From IMG/VR virus record IMGVR_UViG_3300046692_000130, positions 1 through 64,000 of that record: a stretch of 64,000 nucleotides of DNA; one strand, given 5' to 3'. This DNA is from a virus. Position numbers and translations under genes: made by a program. Below the pieces are notes generated by a model. It had not been told where the DNA came from and searched no databases. It saw nothing but the letters and a program-made list of their open reading frames with translations. This document shows positions 6,516 to 14,510 of the stretch, in pieces; positions within the stretch are counted from its first letter, which is position 1, and each line of letters opens with the position of its first letter.

Positions 6516-7436
6516 TCAACCGATTTTGTCTGTACCACTCTTGTCGATATACGCCCAGTACTTCACATCCGCGCCGGGAAAGTGCGTGAACCAGACTTCG
6601 CCGTTCCTGCAGTCGCGCACCATTTGAGCGATTCCAGAGTCACCGCAGGTATGCAGCACAAGGATCTTCTCGCTCACTTCGTAGTCTCCGCGCCTCACGA
6701 ACGTGGGCAGGACAGTGACCGGGTTCCATGGAATGCCAGCACGACGCTCGTCGTTCAACTTCGCAATCTCAGCATTGAGCTTTGCAATCTCTGCCTCTTG
6801 CATGTCGAATGCAATTTTACGCTCGGCGGCTTCCTTGGAGACGGTTGGGTCGTTCGCGATCCGAATGTTTTGTTCGACGAGCTTGGCAAGGGCCGCTCGA
6901 TGGTTGCCGTCCTTGCAGCAGCCCCAGACTGTGGCGAGGTAGTCGTCGACCTGAACGAGACACGCCCTCGCTTCGTTCATTTCGTTCTGCAGCTTGGTCG
7001 CCCGGGCCTCGGCTTCCTTCTTCGTCCAATGCTCCCGGTAGAACTTGTTCTCTGCGTCAGTCATACGGTCGGCCAGCTTCCTGATGTGGTCGCGCTGTTC
7101 GTAGTTGGTGAACCGGCGAGGCTGGCCGTTGTACATCGTGTACGACTTGAGCTTGTCTTCGGCAAGTAGTGCGCGGGAGTTTCGCACCGTGCGCTTCTTC
7201 CAATCGATATGGACACCAGCCTTCTGCAGCGCCGACGTCAGCGTGTCTCTCAGTGACGTATTTGCAATGATGAGATCTTCGACATCTGTCCTGAGTTCCT
7301 GCGCCCGATCCTGCCACGCAAACTGACGAGCCAGTGTTGAGATGATCTTCCGCTTGCGCCTAAAGAATGGAATGGGTACGGAACGGGCCTTCAGTTCGTG
7401 CTCCACCTTGACGGCTATGTAGGGTCTGCTAGACAA
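6516..7436 (-). CDS. Coiled-coil phage protein, unknown function, 306 aa
   Basis: Start taken at a TTG with GGAGG six bases upstream; this TTG overlaps the stop of the preceding gene (TTGTCTAG). A GTG eleven codons further in is the alternative. Residues of about 35-215 are predominantly helical and charged (EAERKIAFDMQEAEIAKLN), likely coiled coil. The last 70 residues form a separate, apparently globular segment with Cys and Trp (VLHTCGDSGIAQMV, VWFTHFPG). No family recognised. Position in the early operon suggests a takeover or replication accessory role, which is inference. Confidence 0.7.
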   Translation of the reverse strand: MSSRPYIAVKVEHELKARSVPIPFFRRKRKIISTLARQFAWQDRAQELRTDVEDLIIANTSLRDTLTSALQKAGVHIDWKKRTVRNSRALLAEDKLKSYTMYNGQPRRFTNYEQRDHIRKLADRMTDAENKFYREHWTKKEAEARATKLQNEMNEARACLVQVDDYLATVWGCCKDGNHRAALAKLVEQNIRIANDPTVSKEAAERKIAFDMQEAEIAKLNAEIAKLNDERRAGIPWNPVTVLPTFVRRGDYEVSEKILVLHTCGDSGIAQMVRDCRNGEVWFTHFPGADVKYWAYIDKSGTDKIG

Positions 7437-7641
7437 CCTTGACCTCCAGCTTCCGATCATCAACAGCGATGAGCTTCGCATCCTTTGGGTTCGCGAGATC
7501 CACTTCGAACGTCAGCTTGTGCTCGTAGCCAATGAACGAGAAATCCCGTGCTGCCTCTCCAGTGAGACCAAGCTGGTCAGCCTTGCTGTACATGTAATCG
7601 CCGTCGGCGTGGAGATGCACGTCGATAGTGGTCTTAGCCAT
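7429..7641 (-). CDS. Hypothetical protein, 70 aa
   Basis: Small beta-rich protein: MAKTTIDVHLHADG followed by LTFEVDLANPKDAK. No family recognised. Its start overlaps the previous gene by eight bases and its end overlaps the TTG start of the next, so the three genes are tightly coupled. Confidence 0.7.
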   Translation of the reverse strand: MAKTTIDVHLHADGDYMYSKADQLGLTGEAARDFSFIGYEHKLTFEVDLANPKDAKLIAVDDRKLEVKVV

Positions 7642-7972
7642 TGGTTTCCTTCTCGAAGCTCTTCATGGCTTCGTACACCGTGGTCAGGGTTGCGGTGTCG
7701 GCTTGGAGCCAGTTGAAGTTGCGAATGGCGTGTGACATGTTCGTGCGCTGGTTCGCGAGAAGCTGCTTGTCCCAGATCTCTTGATCGAACGCTTGTGCAT
7801 ACGCTCTGTGCCAGATCCCGCTGCCGATCTGTCGACCATCTGGTGTGTACTTCACGCCACCGGCGGTGAATCGACCAGTGCGCGTGACATTTGTAACTGC
7901 TTGTTTGTAGTAAGGGCCAGCGATACGGCGCACGAGTACGACATCACCGACCTTTACGGTGAGATTGTTCAT
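7634..7972 (-). CDS. Hypothetical protein, 112 aa
   Basis: The first 35 residues (MNNLTVKVGDVVLVRRIAG) look like a small beta-barrel such as an SH3 or KOW fold; the rest is helical (YEAMKSFEKET). ATG start preceded by AAAGGAAATAC. No family recognised. Confidence 0.65.
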   Translation of the reverse strand: MNNLTVKVGDVVLVRRIAGPYYKQAVTNVTRTGRFTAGGVKYTPDGRQIGSGIWHRAYAQAFDQEIWDKQLLANQRTNMSHAIRNFNWLQADTATLTTVYEAMKSFEKETNG

Positions 7973-8019
7973 GTATTTCCTTTGTATTTGTGGGGTATTA
8001 GGGCTGCTTTAGCGCGCTT

Positions 8020-8325
8020 TCAGTCGCAGAATATGTCGTAGAAGTCGCCTTTTACGGGCAACGGCCATAGCAGTACAACGGTGCCATCCTCCGGTACTTG
8101 CACGGTGGGAGCGTTGGGTACGTTCTCACCTGTCTGTTGTACGAGGCAGTGAGCGCCTTTCTTGAGGTTGGGCAGCTTGAAGAGATCTGTGTGGTTGCCG
8201 GTCGACTCGACTGACATACGAAACGTGACAGGATCCATCGTTGAATTCTGGGCGATCATTCCGATGCCACAGCCGATGAGTGGAAGCGCCAGCGCGCCGA
8301 GTAAAGTTGCTGTGATGTTCCTCAT
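8020..8325 (-). CDS. Putative lipoprotein, 101 aa
   Basis: Starts with an uncharged hydrophobic stretch MRNITATLLGALALPLIGC ending in a lipobox-like L-I-G-C (C19), so a lipid-anchored exported protein is likely. Two further cysteines occur in the mature part. The GTG/ATG region overlaps the preceding gene by four bases. A phage early lipoprotein may act in superinfection exclusion, but there is no direct evidence here. Confidence 0.7.
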   Translation of the reverse strand: MRNITATLLGALALPLIGCGIGMIAQNSTMDPVTFRMSVESTGNHTDLFKLPNLKKGAHCLVQQTGENVPNAPTVQVPEDGTVVLLWPLPVKGDFYDIFCD

Positions 8326-8876
8326 GCTGCCTCCAACAATTGGAAGTCGGTCATGCGATATGCAGCCTTCTCACGGAACAGGACGGCAGCGCCGGTGAAT
8401 GTTGCTCTGGTCAGAGTCCAGATTGACTGACGCATGTCTTCGACGTGAGCATCGGCCAACTCATAGCTCATACCCATCTCAGTTGCGCCTTCGAGCTTCG
8501 TTGCCGCTTCGGGAAAGTCACGACCGAAGACGTGGCCACCGACGACGATGAAGTTATCGATGATCTCGGCTGTTGTGATGACGCCGATCTTCTGACGAGC
8601 ATCATGACCGTCCCATCCCACCTTGTAATCGACGGCCATACCGATGAGTGAAGGTAGTGCTTGCTCCGCAGCGCGACGTGTGAGGATCACGCGGTGACCA
8701 CGCGCACCGTTGGGTGCTTTGTCGCTGGGTTTGTCCAAGACGGTGAGTACGCCATGGAACGATTGGCGGTTTGGGTGCGAAGAGGCTCTGAGCGTCAGCC
8801 TCTTGTCACGCTTCCTTCTACCTTTCTCAAGGTAGAGTCTGTTGGGGTTATTCGTATCTGCGTAAATCGCGATCAA
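8322..8876 (-). CDS. Prohead-protease-like protein outside the head module, 184 aa
   Basis: Conserved-looking blocks: FHGVLTVLDKPSDKAPNG, HRVILTRRAAEQALPSLIGM, GWDGHDARQKIGVIT, MGMSYELADAHVEDM and ATFTGAAVLFREKAAY. The fold reminds me of HK97-type prohead proteases, with a GHD near residue 89 and an MSYEL near 140. The true head protease is at 20744, so this one may be a diverged relative or an unrelated phage family. Function unproven. Confidence 0.6.
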   Translation of the reverse strand: MIAIYADTNNPNRLYLEKGRRKRDKRLTLRASSHPNRQSFHGVLTVLDKPSDKAPNGARGHRVILTRRAAEQALPSLIGMAVDYKVGWDGHDARQKIGVITTAEIIDNFIVVGGHVFGRDFPEAATKLEGATEMGMSYELADAHVEDMRQSIWTLTRATFTGAAVLFREKAAYRMTDFQLLEAA

Positions 8877-9337
8877 CTCTTCTTGATTCCTTTCTTTGAC
8901 GAGACGACGCCGTGCGCGTCCTGAACCTGATTGCAGATGAGGTCAGCCAGCTTGTTCTCTTCTCTCTTCACATGGGTGAGAGTCACGCTGCAGTGTGCCT
9001 CGATCATCGAGAGCAGATCGCGGGTCTCACGGAAGATGCTGAGAAGGTTTTCGTCCTTCACTGCCCACTCGAAGCCCAACTGCTTGACGGCCAGTTGAGA
9101 GTCACTGATGAATTGGATCGTCGTGGGCAGATCCGCGACCGGCAGGGTGAGGACGTGCTGGCAAGCCATAAGGAAGCCTCGGTACTCAGCCTGATTGTTA
9201 GTTGTGAATGGAATGAAGCCAGAGTGTTGCTCGACTTCGCCTGTCTCTTTGGTGATGACGAAGGCCCATGCACCGGCCCCGGGATTATCCCTACATCCAC
9301 CGTCTGTATTTATCAGCCAACCTTTTACTTGTTGCAA
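8873..9337 (-). CDS. rnhA: Ribonuclease HI
   Basis: 154 aa, the usual length for RNase HI. Catalytic motifs in order: NTDGGCRDNPGAG (first Asp), NNQAEYRG (Glu), ISDSQLAVKQL (second Asp) and REENKLADLICN (last acidic residue region). It would cleave RNA in RNA:DNA hybrids, for example primers during phage replication. TTG start with AAAGG upstream. It is the first gene of an early minus-strand cluster driven by the promoter at 9365-9408. Confidence 0.88.
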   Translation of the reverse strand: MQQVKGWLINTDGGCRDNPGAGAWAFVITKETGEVEQHSGFIPFTTNNQAEYRGFLMACQHVLTLPVADLPTTIQFISDSQLAVKQLGFEWAVKDENLLSIFRETRDLLSMIEAHCSVTLTHVKREENKLADLICNQVQDAHGVVSSKKGIKKS

Positions 9338-9364
9338 ACATCTACCTTTCTGTCTGGCAAGATC

Positions 9365-9408
9365 ATGTTCTCAGACATCAGTGCAAAATGCAATAAAAAT
9401 AATGCTGG
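9365..9408 (-). promoter_or_regulatory. Shared-type phage promoter for rnhA cluster
   Basis: Minus strand CCAGCATTATTTTTA directly upstream of TTGCAT (9388-9393), 17 bp, GAACAT (9365-9370). Same layout as the promoters at 13505, 50572, 55923 and 62742. Confidence 0.6.
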
Positions 9409-9550
9409 TTTAGACAAGTTTTTTATTGTTTGTCCCAACCCAAAACCTCTCCCATTCGTGAGCCTAAGAAATAAAAGAATTTAGGTGCTTGACTTTCACA
9501 ATGAATACTGTCAGAATTTTGCTGTATGTAATTCTTCAAGGAGAAACATC

Positions 9551-9928
9551 GTGGTACAGACAAAAAAGCTAAAGTCACCCGGCTTCGCAATGGCCATGCA
9601 AAAGAAGATGGCCGAATTGGGCCTGTCCATTAACGATGTCGCCTCTTCTGCAGGTCATGCGTACGATCACATTCGCAAGGTCTACAACGGCGACACATTC
9701 CCCGGCCCGTATCTACTGCCCTCACTGTGCAAGACGCTGAAGCTCGACGTAAACGACATGCGTAAGAAAGTCATGGCCGACAAGGCACTGGAGAAGGGTT
9801 GGGAATCAGCCATCTCTGGTAAGGACAAGCGGCTGCTTCTGTTGGAGCGCTACTGGGCTTCCTTGAAGGACTCCGACAAAGAAGAATTGATTGCGATTGC
9901 TCGAATGAAGGCCAACGCCTCAGCTTGA
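9551..9928 (+). CDS. XRE-type HTH regulator, 125 aa
   Basis: Start taken at a GTG with AAGGAGA eight bases upstream; a longer frame to 9485 lacks this. Residues of about 10-70 form a Cro/CI-type helix-turn-helix: FAMAMQKKMAELGLSINDVA, then HAYDHIRKVYNGDTFPG. The C-terminal part is basic and helical. It is a lone plus-strand gene back to back with rnhA, so it likely acts at operators between 9338 and 9550. A lysogeny repressor or Cro-like role is plausible; it lacks a peptidase domain. Confidence 0.75.
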   Translation: MVQTKKLKSPGFAMAMQKKMAELGLSINDVASSAGHAYDHIRKVYNGDTFPGPYLLPSLCKTLKLDVNDMRKKVMADKALEKGWESAISGKDKRLLLLERYWASLKDSDKEELIAIARMKANASA

Positions 9929-9947
9929 TAGATTCACGAAAATGAGA

Positions 9948-10000
9948 AATGGCCTCTTGAGGGCGTCCAGCTTGCACCGGGACATTCTCAAGAGGCCATT
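9948..10000. terminator. Perfect 14-bp inverted repeat between convergent genes
   Basis: Positions 9948-9961 are the exact reverse complement of 9987-10000, separated by 25 bases. It lies between the stops of the HTH gene (9928) and dut (10006). There is no strong U-run, so termination efficiency is uncertain; a protein-binding role is also possible. Confidence 0.55.
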
Positions 10001-10005
10001 CGAGT

Positions 10006-10527
10006 TTATGACTGTGTTGCTTCAGTGCTCTCTTCGGCGACAGTCTCCACGACTACAGCCTCAGCCACTACAGACTTGGCGGTCGTGCCGGTGGATCCGA
10101 ATCCATTCGTGCCACGCGCAGTCGCTTCGAAGCCCTCAACCACAGAGATGTCGTCAGTCGCCAACACAGGTGTCGGTACGATCTGCGCGAACTTCTGCCC
10201 AGCCTTCAAAAGCTTCGGATGCGGGTACCCGGCCTGAAGCGTCAGCATCACGACGACCTCACCACGATAGCCACTATCGACCACGCGACCGACAGTGGAC
10301 ACACCCTGCTCTGCCATGGAAGAGCGGTCGTTGACCTTGAAGCCCAGTGGGTTGCCATCCTTGTCAGTACCCTTGATGGCGATGCCAGTGCGAACCTTAT
10401 TCACGACATTCAAATACAGCGGAGTCTCCTCCAGCGCGAACAAGTCGTAGCCGAGATCTCCTTCCTTACCAAGCTCGGGCAGCTTCGCGCCCTCTTCTAA
10501 CAGCTTCACTTCTAACTTCAAAATCAT
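10006..10527 (-). CDS. dut: dUTP diphosphatase
   Basis: 173 aa, trimeric dUTPase type. Five motifs are present: GDLGYDLFA, NDRSSMAEQG, GRVVDSGYRGEVVV, KAGQKFAQIVP and RGTNGFGSTG. It hydrolyses dUTP to dUMP and diphosphate, keeping uracil out of phage DNA and supplying dUMP to the ThyX encoded at 50.7-51.6 kb. An extra acidic tail of about 25 residues follows motif 5. Downstream of the polymerase and HNH genes on the same strand; GGAGC precedes the ATG. Confidence 0.92.
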   Translation of the reverse strand: MILKLEVKLLEEGAKLPELGKEGDLGYDLFALEETPLYLNVVNKVRTGIAIKGTDKDGNPLGFKVNDRSSMAEQGVSTVGRVVDSGYRGEVVVMLTLQAGYPHPKLLKAGQKFAQIVPTPVLATDDISVVEGFEATARGTNGFGSTGTTAKSVVAEAVVVETVAEESTEATQS

Positions 10528-10539
10528 TGCTCCTTTTGG

Positions 10540-11061
10540 TTATGCTGCGTTGATGTTCTTCCATGTTCGTCGCATGACGACGTTGTAAATGGAGGCTGTG
10601 GTAACGCCATACTCACGGGCTAAAGCATCTTGATTTACGCCTAGTGCGAAACGTCTGCGTATTTCGATGACGTCATCGGCGTTAAGCTTGGCCAGTCTGC
10701 TTCGCTGAATGTTTATCGCGGCAGTGACCGGTTCCAGATGATCGGGATTTACGCAGAGTGTGTTCTTGCATAGATGATCGAGTTGAAGCTTTTTTGAGAG
10801 CTTCTTCTTGTACTTCTTGTAGATCACGCGATGCGCTGGTTGCTTATCGATCATGCCGTAGACGCCGTTGGTGCCTAGCACCCAGACCCAACATCTGGTG
10901 ACAGGATCCTTGACGTACATCTCGGATTCTTTCTTGCGTGTGTTGTGTCCGTGAATGAACCTGACCGGCTTGCCTTTGACGCGTCCCGCAGATAGCTTGG
11001 TGTGTGTTGCGAGGGGTGTTGGACGACCGCACCCACACTCGCAAAGTTTTACTTGCTCCAA
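10540..11061 (-). CDS. HNH endonuclease with C-terminal HTH
   Basis: 173 aa. An N-terminal zinc-type segment (CECGCGRPT) is followed by an HNH core near residue 93 (LQLDHLCKNTLCVNPDHLEP), and then a C-terminal DNA-binding helix-turn-helix (ADDVIEIRRRFALGVNQ). This layout is typical of free-standing phage homing endonucleases. The TTG start overlaps the 3' end of the polymerase gene by 13 bases, consistent with insertion directly behind polA. Confidence 0.85.
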   Translation of the reverse strand: MEQVKLCECGCGRPTPLATHTKLSAGRVKGKPVRFIHGHNTRKKESEMYVKDPVTRCWVWVLGTNGVYGMIDKQPAHRVIYKKYKKKLSKKLQLDHLCKNTLCVNPDHLEPVTAAINIQRSRLAKLNADDVIEIRRRFALGVNQDALAREYGVTTASIYNVVMRRTWKNINAA

Positions 11062-13493
11062 TACTTAGAAATTGCTCCTTCCGATTCCATGGGGATAACA
11101 GTGACGAACTCGCCACCGCCGCGAATGATTGCGTCAGACACTTCGTCAGAAACCGCTTCACTGTGCTCTTCGGGACTCTCCGTCAATAATTCGTCGTAAA
11201 TGAATGAGAGCAACGAAGCACCGTACTTCGGCTCCAGAGTGTGCCAGAGATAAGGCTTGCCATTCGGGTCAAAGCCAGCCCCCATCGCAAGCTTCATCAT
11301 GTCGGCACCGGTTCCTTGGATCGCCATGTTGCCACCCTCACGCTTCACTGCAGCAATGAGTGAGTGGTACATCTGCATAGCCTTCTGCTGTGTGTAGTTC
11401 TTCTTGTGCTTGTTCATCGCAGCGGTCTTTGCTTGCTCATACGTGACCTGAGTGATCAAGCGCCGACGCCCAGAGAGCGTACGTGCCTCTCCGTTGTCGT
11501 ATGCATCATCGCGCAACATCTTCAACGTCTTCGAAGTCTGCGCGAACGTGCGGTGCCAGTTGTCGAGGAGTGCCTGAGCTTCTTCCTTCGAGATCTTCAA
11601 TTCGAGTGAAGTCGAGTAGGCTTGCTTATCATACGCAACACCGAAGTTGATGTTCTTCATCTTGTCGCGCTCTTTGCCGTGAGCAGGACACTTGCACTTC
11701 TGGTGATCGAGTGAGTAGTAGGCGCATGGCGGCAGAGTCTTCTGCTGGCCGTCGATAGTGACTGTGGTCGCTACCATCAGCGCAGCTTCGCGCCATGCCT
11801 TCTCGTTCAGCATCTCCGCTGAGATTGAGTGGACGTCCTGCCTCTTGTTGAAGGCCGCGATCCATGCTGGCTCTCGCGAGTACTGGACGAGGATCCGAAG
11901 CTCCTGACCAGAGCAGTCCTTGTCGACCATGTCGTAACCGGGCCGGGACTCGAAGCACATGCGATAGCGCTTGTCCTTTGGAAGATTCAGGATGTTGGGA
12001 TTGGTGGCAGACGGACGGCCAGTGTCAGTGCCAAGCTGGAGGAAGCGCGCATGTATGCGTCCTGTCTCTGGCGTGACAAAGCCGAACTTCTTCTTCTTGC
12101 CCTCGCCGACCTTCACATTGTTCGGTGAGATCCAGCGCAGACCGTACGTACCGATTGCCTTGTCGAGCGAACGCATCGTGCGTATGGCGTCGATGACAGG
12201 CTTCTCAGCATGCTTGTCGAGCATCTTGTCGTTCGTGCTCTTCAGGTTGGTCTTGTTCAGTCCGAACGGGCCTTTGTGAATTGCATCAAGCAACTGTGAC
12301 GGTGAGGCGTAGTTGATCGCAGCCTTACCACGCATGGTCGCGAGTTCTTCCATCGACCCCTTGTTGGCCTTCCTCGCTTCACGCTTCCACTCCTCGCTAA
12401 CGCGCTTCAACTGCACGTCACGCTCGGCCTGTGCAGACTTGCGCTCTTCTACCAACTGGGCGCGCCGTGCCTTCAACTCATTGACGCGGTCGATGGTTGC
12501 TTTCTTGGTACCCAACGACCGGATCTCGGCAGCGATGCTTTCGTATTCCTCGCCGTGCTCGACCTTCAGCGACAGAGCTTCCTTCTGCGCCTTGAGCCTT
12601 TCAATCAGGGCGTGGTCAGGTGGCTGCTTGAAGCCAACAATGGGCAGGAAGAACGAATCGAGACGGTCGATAGTCTCGTCCAGTTCCTTCTGGTTTGTGT
12701 CCATCAACGCCTTCCACTTTTCAGGGTTGACGTAGAGACCGTTGAGGTACATGTCACCGAAGGCAGGGATGGCGTCGTGCTCGATCTTGAACACACGCTC
12801 AAGACCGCACTCTTTCGCGACGTCGATCTGCTTCTTCTGGATTGCGTACGGCAAACGACAGTCCAGCGCGCAATACGTGATCTGCTCATCTGTCAGTGGC
12901 GTCTCCAGATCGAAGCTGGTCTGCAGCGCCTTGTCGATGCTGCGCTTGTAGTACCGGCGCATCAGGTCGCCCATGCCATAGAAGCCCTTCTGCATGGCTG
13001 GTACCTGACCGTTGTAGATCAGGCGTTCAGAGATCTGGGTGCAGTACAGATTCCAGATCCGCATGCCGAGGCACCACTTGGAGACGACGTATTCGAACTC
13101 CAGATTGTGGCCCAGCTTGTAGTGCGAGTTGGATTGCAGTGAAGGCCCGACCACGTTGATCACTGGATCGAGCATGGCAAGGAATTTGTCTGAAACGGCA
13201 GGACTGCGTCTGTATAGTCCTTGTGCCGCGATCAAGTTCTCTTTGGTCTCACAGAACGCCAGCAGATCGATGACGTACTGCTCGTCCTTGTTGCCAAGCT
13301 GCAGGGTACGGGCGCGCCGGTGGTAGAAACCTTCCACCATGTTTGTTTCGTAGTCAAAGGCGTAGTCGGTTACGCGGGTGAGAAAACGGCCAACCTTGTC
13401 CAGACCAGCGCCGTCCACTACCAGCGTTGGGTTGAGTTTTGGATTGAGGGTTGAAAGATCAAGAGGGGGTACTACGGGGTACTGGATCGTCAT
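11049..13493 (-). CDS. polA: Family A DNA polymerase with 3'-5' exonuclease domain
   Basis: 814 aa. The N-terminal DnaQ-like exonuclease has FDYETN near residue 48 and YCALDCRLPYA near 205. The polymerase domain has motif A VDKDCSGQELR (about 525), motif B KMKNINFGVAYDK (about 617) and motif C IYDELL (about 765). There is no 5' nuclease domain, as in T7-like phage enzymes. Motif A has CSGQ where YSQI is usual, and motif C has Tyr-Asp-Glu in place of His-Asp-Glu. A long charged helical segment precedes the palm, and a Cys/His cluster (CAYYSLDHQKCKCPAHG) lies before motif B. Its promoter leaves only about five bases of leader. Confidence 0.93.
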   Translation of the reverse strand: MTIQYPVVPPLDLSTLNPKLNPTLVVDGAGLDKVGRFLTRVTDYAFDYETNMVEGFYHRRARTLQLGNKDEQYVIDLLAFCETKENLIAAQGLYRRSPAVSDKFLAMLDPVINVVGPSLQSNSHYKLGHNLEFEYVVSKWCLGMRIWNLYCTQISERLIYNGQVPAMQKGFYGMGDLMRRYYKRSIDKALQTSFDLETPLTDEQITYCALDCRLPYAIQKKQIDVAKECGLERVFKIEHDAIPAFGDMYLNGLYVNPEKWKALMDTNQKELDETIDRLDSFFLPIVGFKQPPDHALIERLKAQKEALSLKVEHGEEYESIAAEIRSLGTKKATIDRVNELKARRAQLVEERKSAQAERDVQLKRVSEEWKREARKANKGSMEELATMRGKAAINYASPSQLLDAIHKGPFGLNKTNLKSTNDKMLDKHAEKPVIDAIRTMRSLDKAIGTYGLRWISPNNVKVGEGKKKKFGFVTPETGRIHARFLQLGTDTGRPSATNPNILNLPKDKRYRMCFESRPGYDMVDKDCSGQELRILVQYSREPAWIAAFNKRQDVHSISAEMLNEKAWREAALMVATTVTIDGQQKTLPPCAYYSLDHQKCKCPAHGKERDKMKNINFGVAYDKQAYSTSLELKISKEEAQALLDNWHRTFAQTSKTLKMLRDDAYDNGEARTLSGRRRLITQVTYEQAKTAAMNKHKKNYTQQKAMQMYHSLIAAVKREGGNMAIQGTGADMMKLAMGAGFDPNGKPYLWHTLEPKYGASLLSFIYDELLTESPEEHSEAVSDEVSDAIIRGGGEFVTVIPMESEGAISKYWSK

Positions 13494-13504
13494 GCTCTGG
13501 AAAC

Positions 13505-13549
13505 ATCATAAGACAGACTCATGCCGAATGCAACAGTTTTTATGCTGGT
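13505..13549 (-). promoter_or_regulatory. Shared-type phage promoter for polA
   Basis: Minus strand CCAGCATAAAAAC, then TTGCAT (13528-13533), 17 bp, TATGAT (13505-13510). The predicted transcript start is about five bases before the polA ATG at 13493. Confidence 0.7.
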
Positions 13550-13639
13550 CGATTAATTCATCAAAATGTGACTCTAAGTTCTTGAAAGCATTAGGCTTCT
13601 AAGGTAAAATCAGACTATAGTCAAAGCGAGGCAGCTACT

Positions 13640-13775
13640 TTCTGTGGAAAAAACTGTGGACGCCGAAAATCGATATTTATTTGCACCCTCTAACCTATTG
13701 AGGTACAGTCAGTTACGAGCCAGGATTTTCCACAGGGCTTGCAGAATGGAAATTCATGTGATACACTAAAGTAGT
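13640..13775 (+). promoter_or_regulatory. Control block 1 with promoter, paralogous to 15148-15290
   Basis: Plus-strand promoter TTGCAG (13739-13744), 17 bp, TACACT (13762-13767), preceded by TTTTCCACAGG. Upstream, CGCCGAAAAT and an AT-rich stretch match the second block near 15155. Likely drives the HTH gene at 14035 some 260 bp downstream. The paired TTTTCCACA boxes resemble DnaA sites, so an origin role cannot be excluded. Confidence 0.55.
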
Positions 13776-14034
13776 TGCCGGGTTGCACGTATATCTATAT
13801 GTGATCTGTACGACTTGTACGACGTACTAGCACTCTCCCCCAGCACTGTTACTCCCTATCGGTACACGTCTATTGGATGGACGATTGTATTTCACCCAGC
13901 ATTCAATCCAAGGTATTAGATCAATTGTTTTGCGAGTAGGGTTGTTGATTGTTTGTGCCGATACCCTTTTAGGGGGATTAGGCAATTGACCCCACTAGCA
14001 TTACAACGAATTTGTCTGACTTGAGGACTTTGGT
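13776..14034. other. Leader region upstream of HTH gene
   Basis: No gene found. Several short inverted repeats are visible (for example ATACCC-TTTTA-GGGGG-like near 13960). A TTGACC at 13985 lacks a good -10 box. Probably an untranslated leader or operator region. Confidence 0.3.
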
Positions 14035-14409
14035 TTGCAAGAAAAGGATTACAACTATCTGGGCGTATGGCTCAGAGCCAAGCTTGCGGCTCGTCAAGTG
14101 TCTATCAGCAAGTTCGTCCTGCTGATGAAATATGCAATGACGAATGCCACTGTCTTTCGATGGTTGAATGACACCTATCGACCCGAGGCAGAACACATGA
14201 AGCTCGTGTGTCAGACTCTTAGCGAGTTGCCGGTCAGGCTACCTGATGGCACCGAATACTTTGAGGACGTTCCATGGTCTGAGGGATTGGCGCAATATAC
14301 GCCCCGGCCAAAGGGATGGATTGTGCTCAAGGATCGGCAAGTGAAAGCAGCCAAGAAGAAGAGCACAGGCAAGCCGGTGAGGCGCGCCACCAATACGAAA
14401 AGGAAGTAA
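14035..14409 (+). CDS. HTH DNA-binding protein, 124 aa
   Basis: TTG start with GAGGA seven bases upstream. Residues of about 8-65 (LGVWLRAKLAARQVSISKF, then TNATVFRWLNDTYRPEAEHM) fit an XRE-like helix-turn-helix. The C-terminal 30 residues are strongly basic (KAAKKKSTGKPVRRATNTKR), as in a DNA-binding tail. It is the first gene behind control block 1 and lies opposite the early polA cluster, a natural place for a Cro-like or late-gene regulator. Followed by a hairpin. Confidence 0.65.
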   Translation: MQEKDYNYLGVWLRAKLAARQVSISKFVLLMKYAMTNATVFRWLNDTYRPEAEHMKLVCQTLSELPVRLPDGTEYFEDVPWSEGLAQYTPRPKGWIVLKDRQVKAAKKKSTGKPVRRATNTKRK

Positions 14410-14425
14410 CCGCTAGACACCTTTA

Positions 14426-14472
14426 TAGCCCGTCTTCGAGAAACCCTTGTGGGGAGATCTCTGGACGGGCTA
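14426..14472. terminator. Hairpin between convergent genes
   Basis: TAGCCCGTC (14426-14434) pairs with GACGGGCTA (14464-14472) across a 29-base loop. It sits between the stops of the HTH gene (14409) and the membrane protein gene (14511). No clear U-tract. Confidence 0.45.
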
Positions 14473-14510
14473 CGGCACATACCTTAGGAGAGAATTACTT
14501 CAGGGGTAAA

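Noticed and set aside
12555-13142. 195-codon plus-strand frame opposite polA
   Set aside because: It is a shadow of the polymerase gene, whose motifs, promoter and length are unambiguous.
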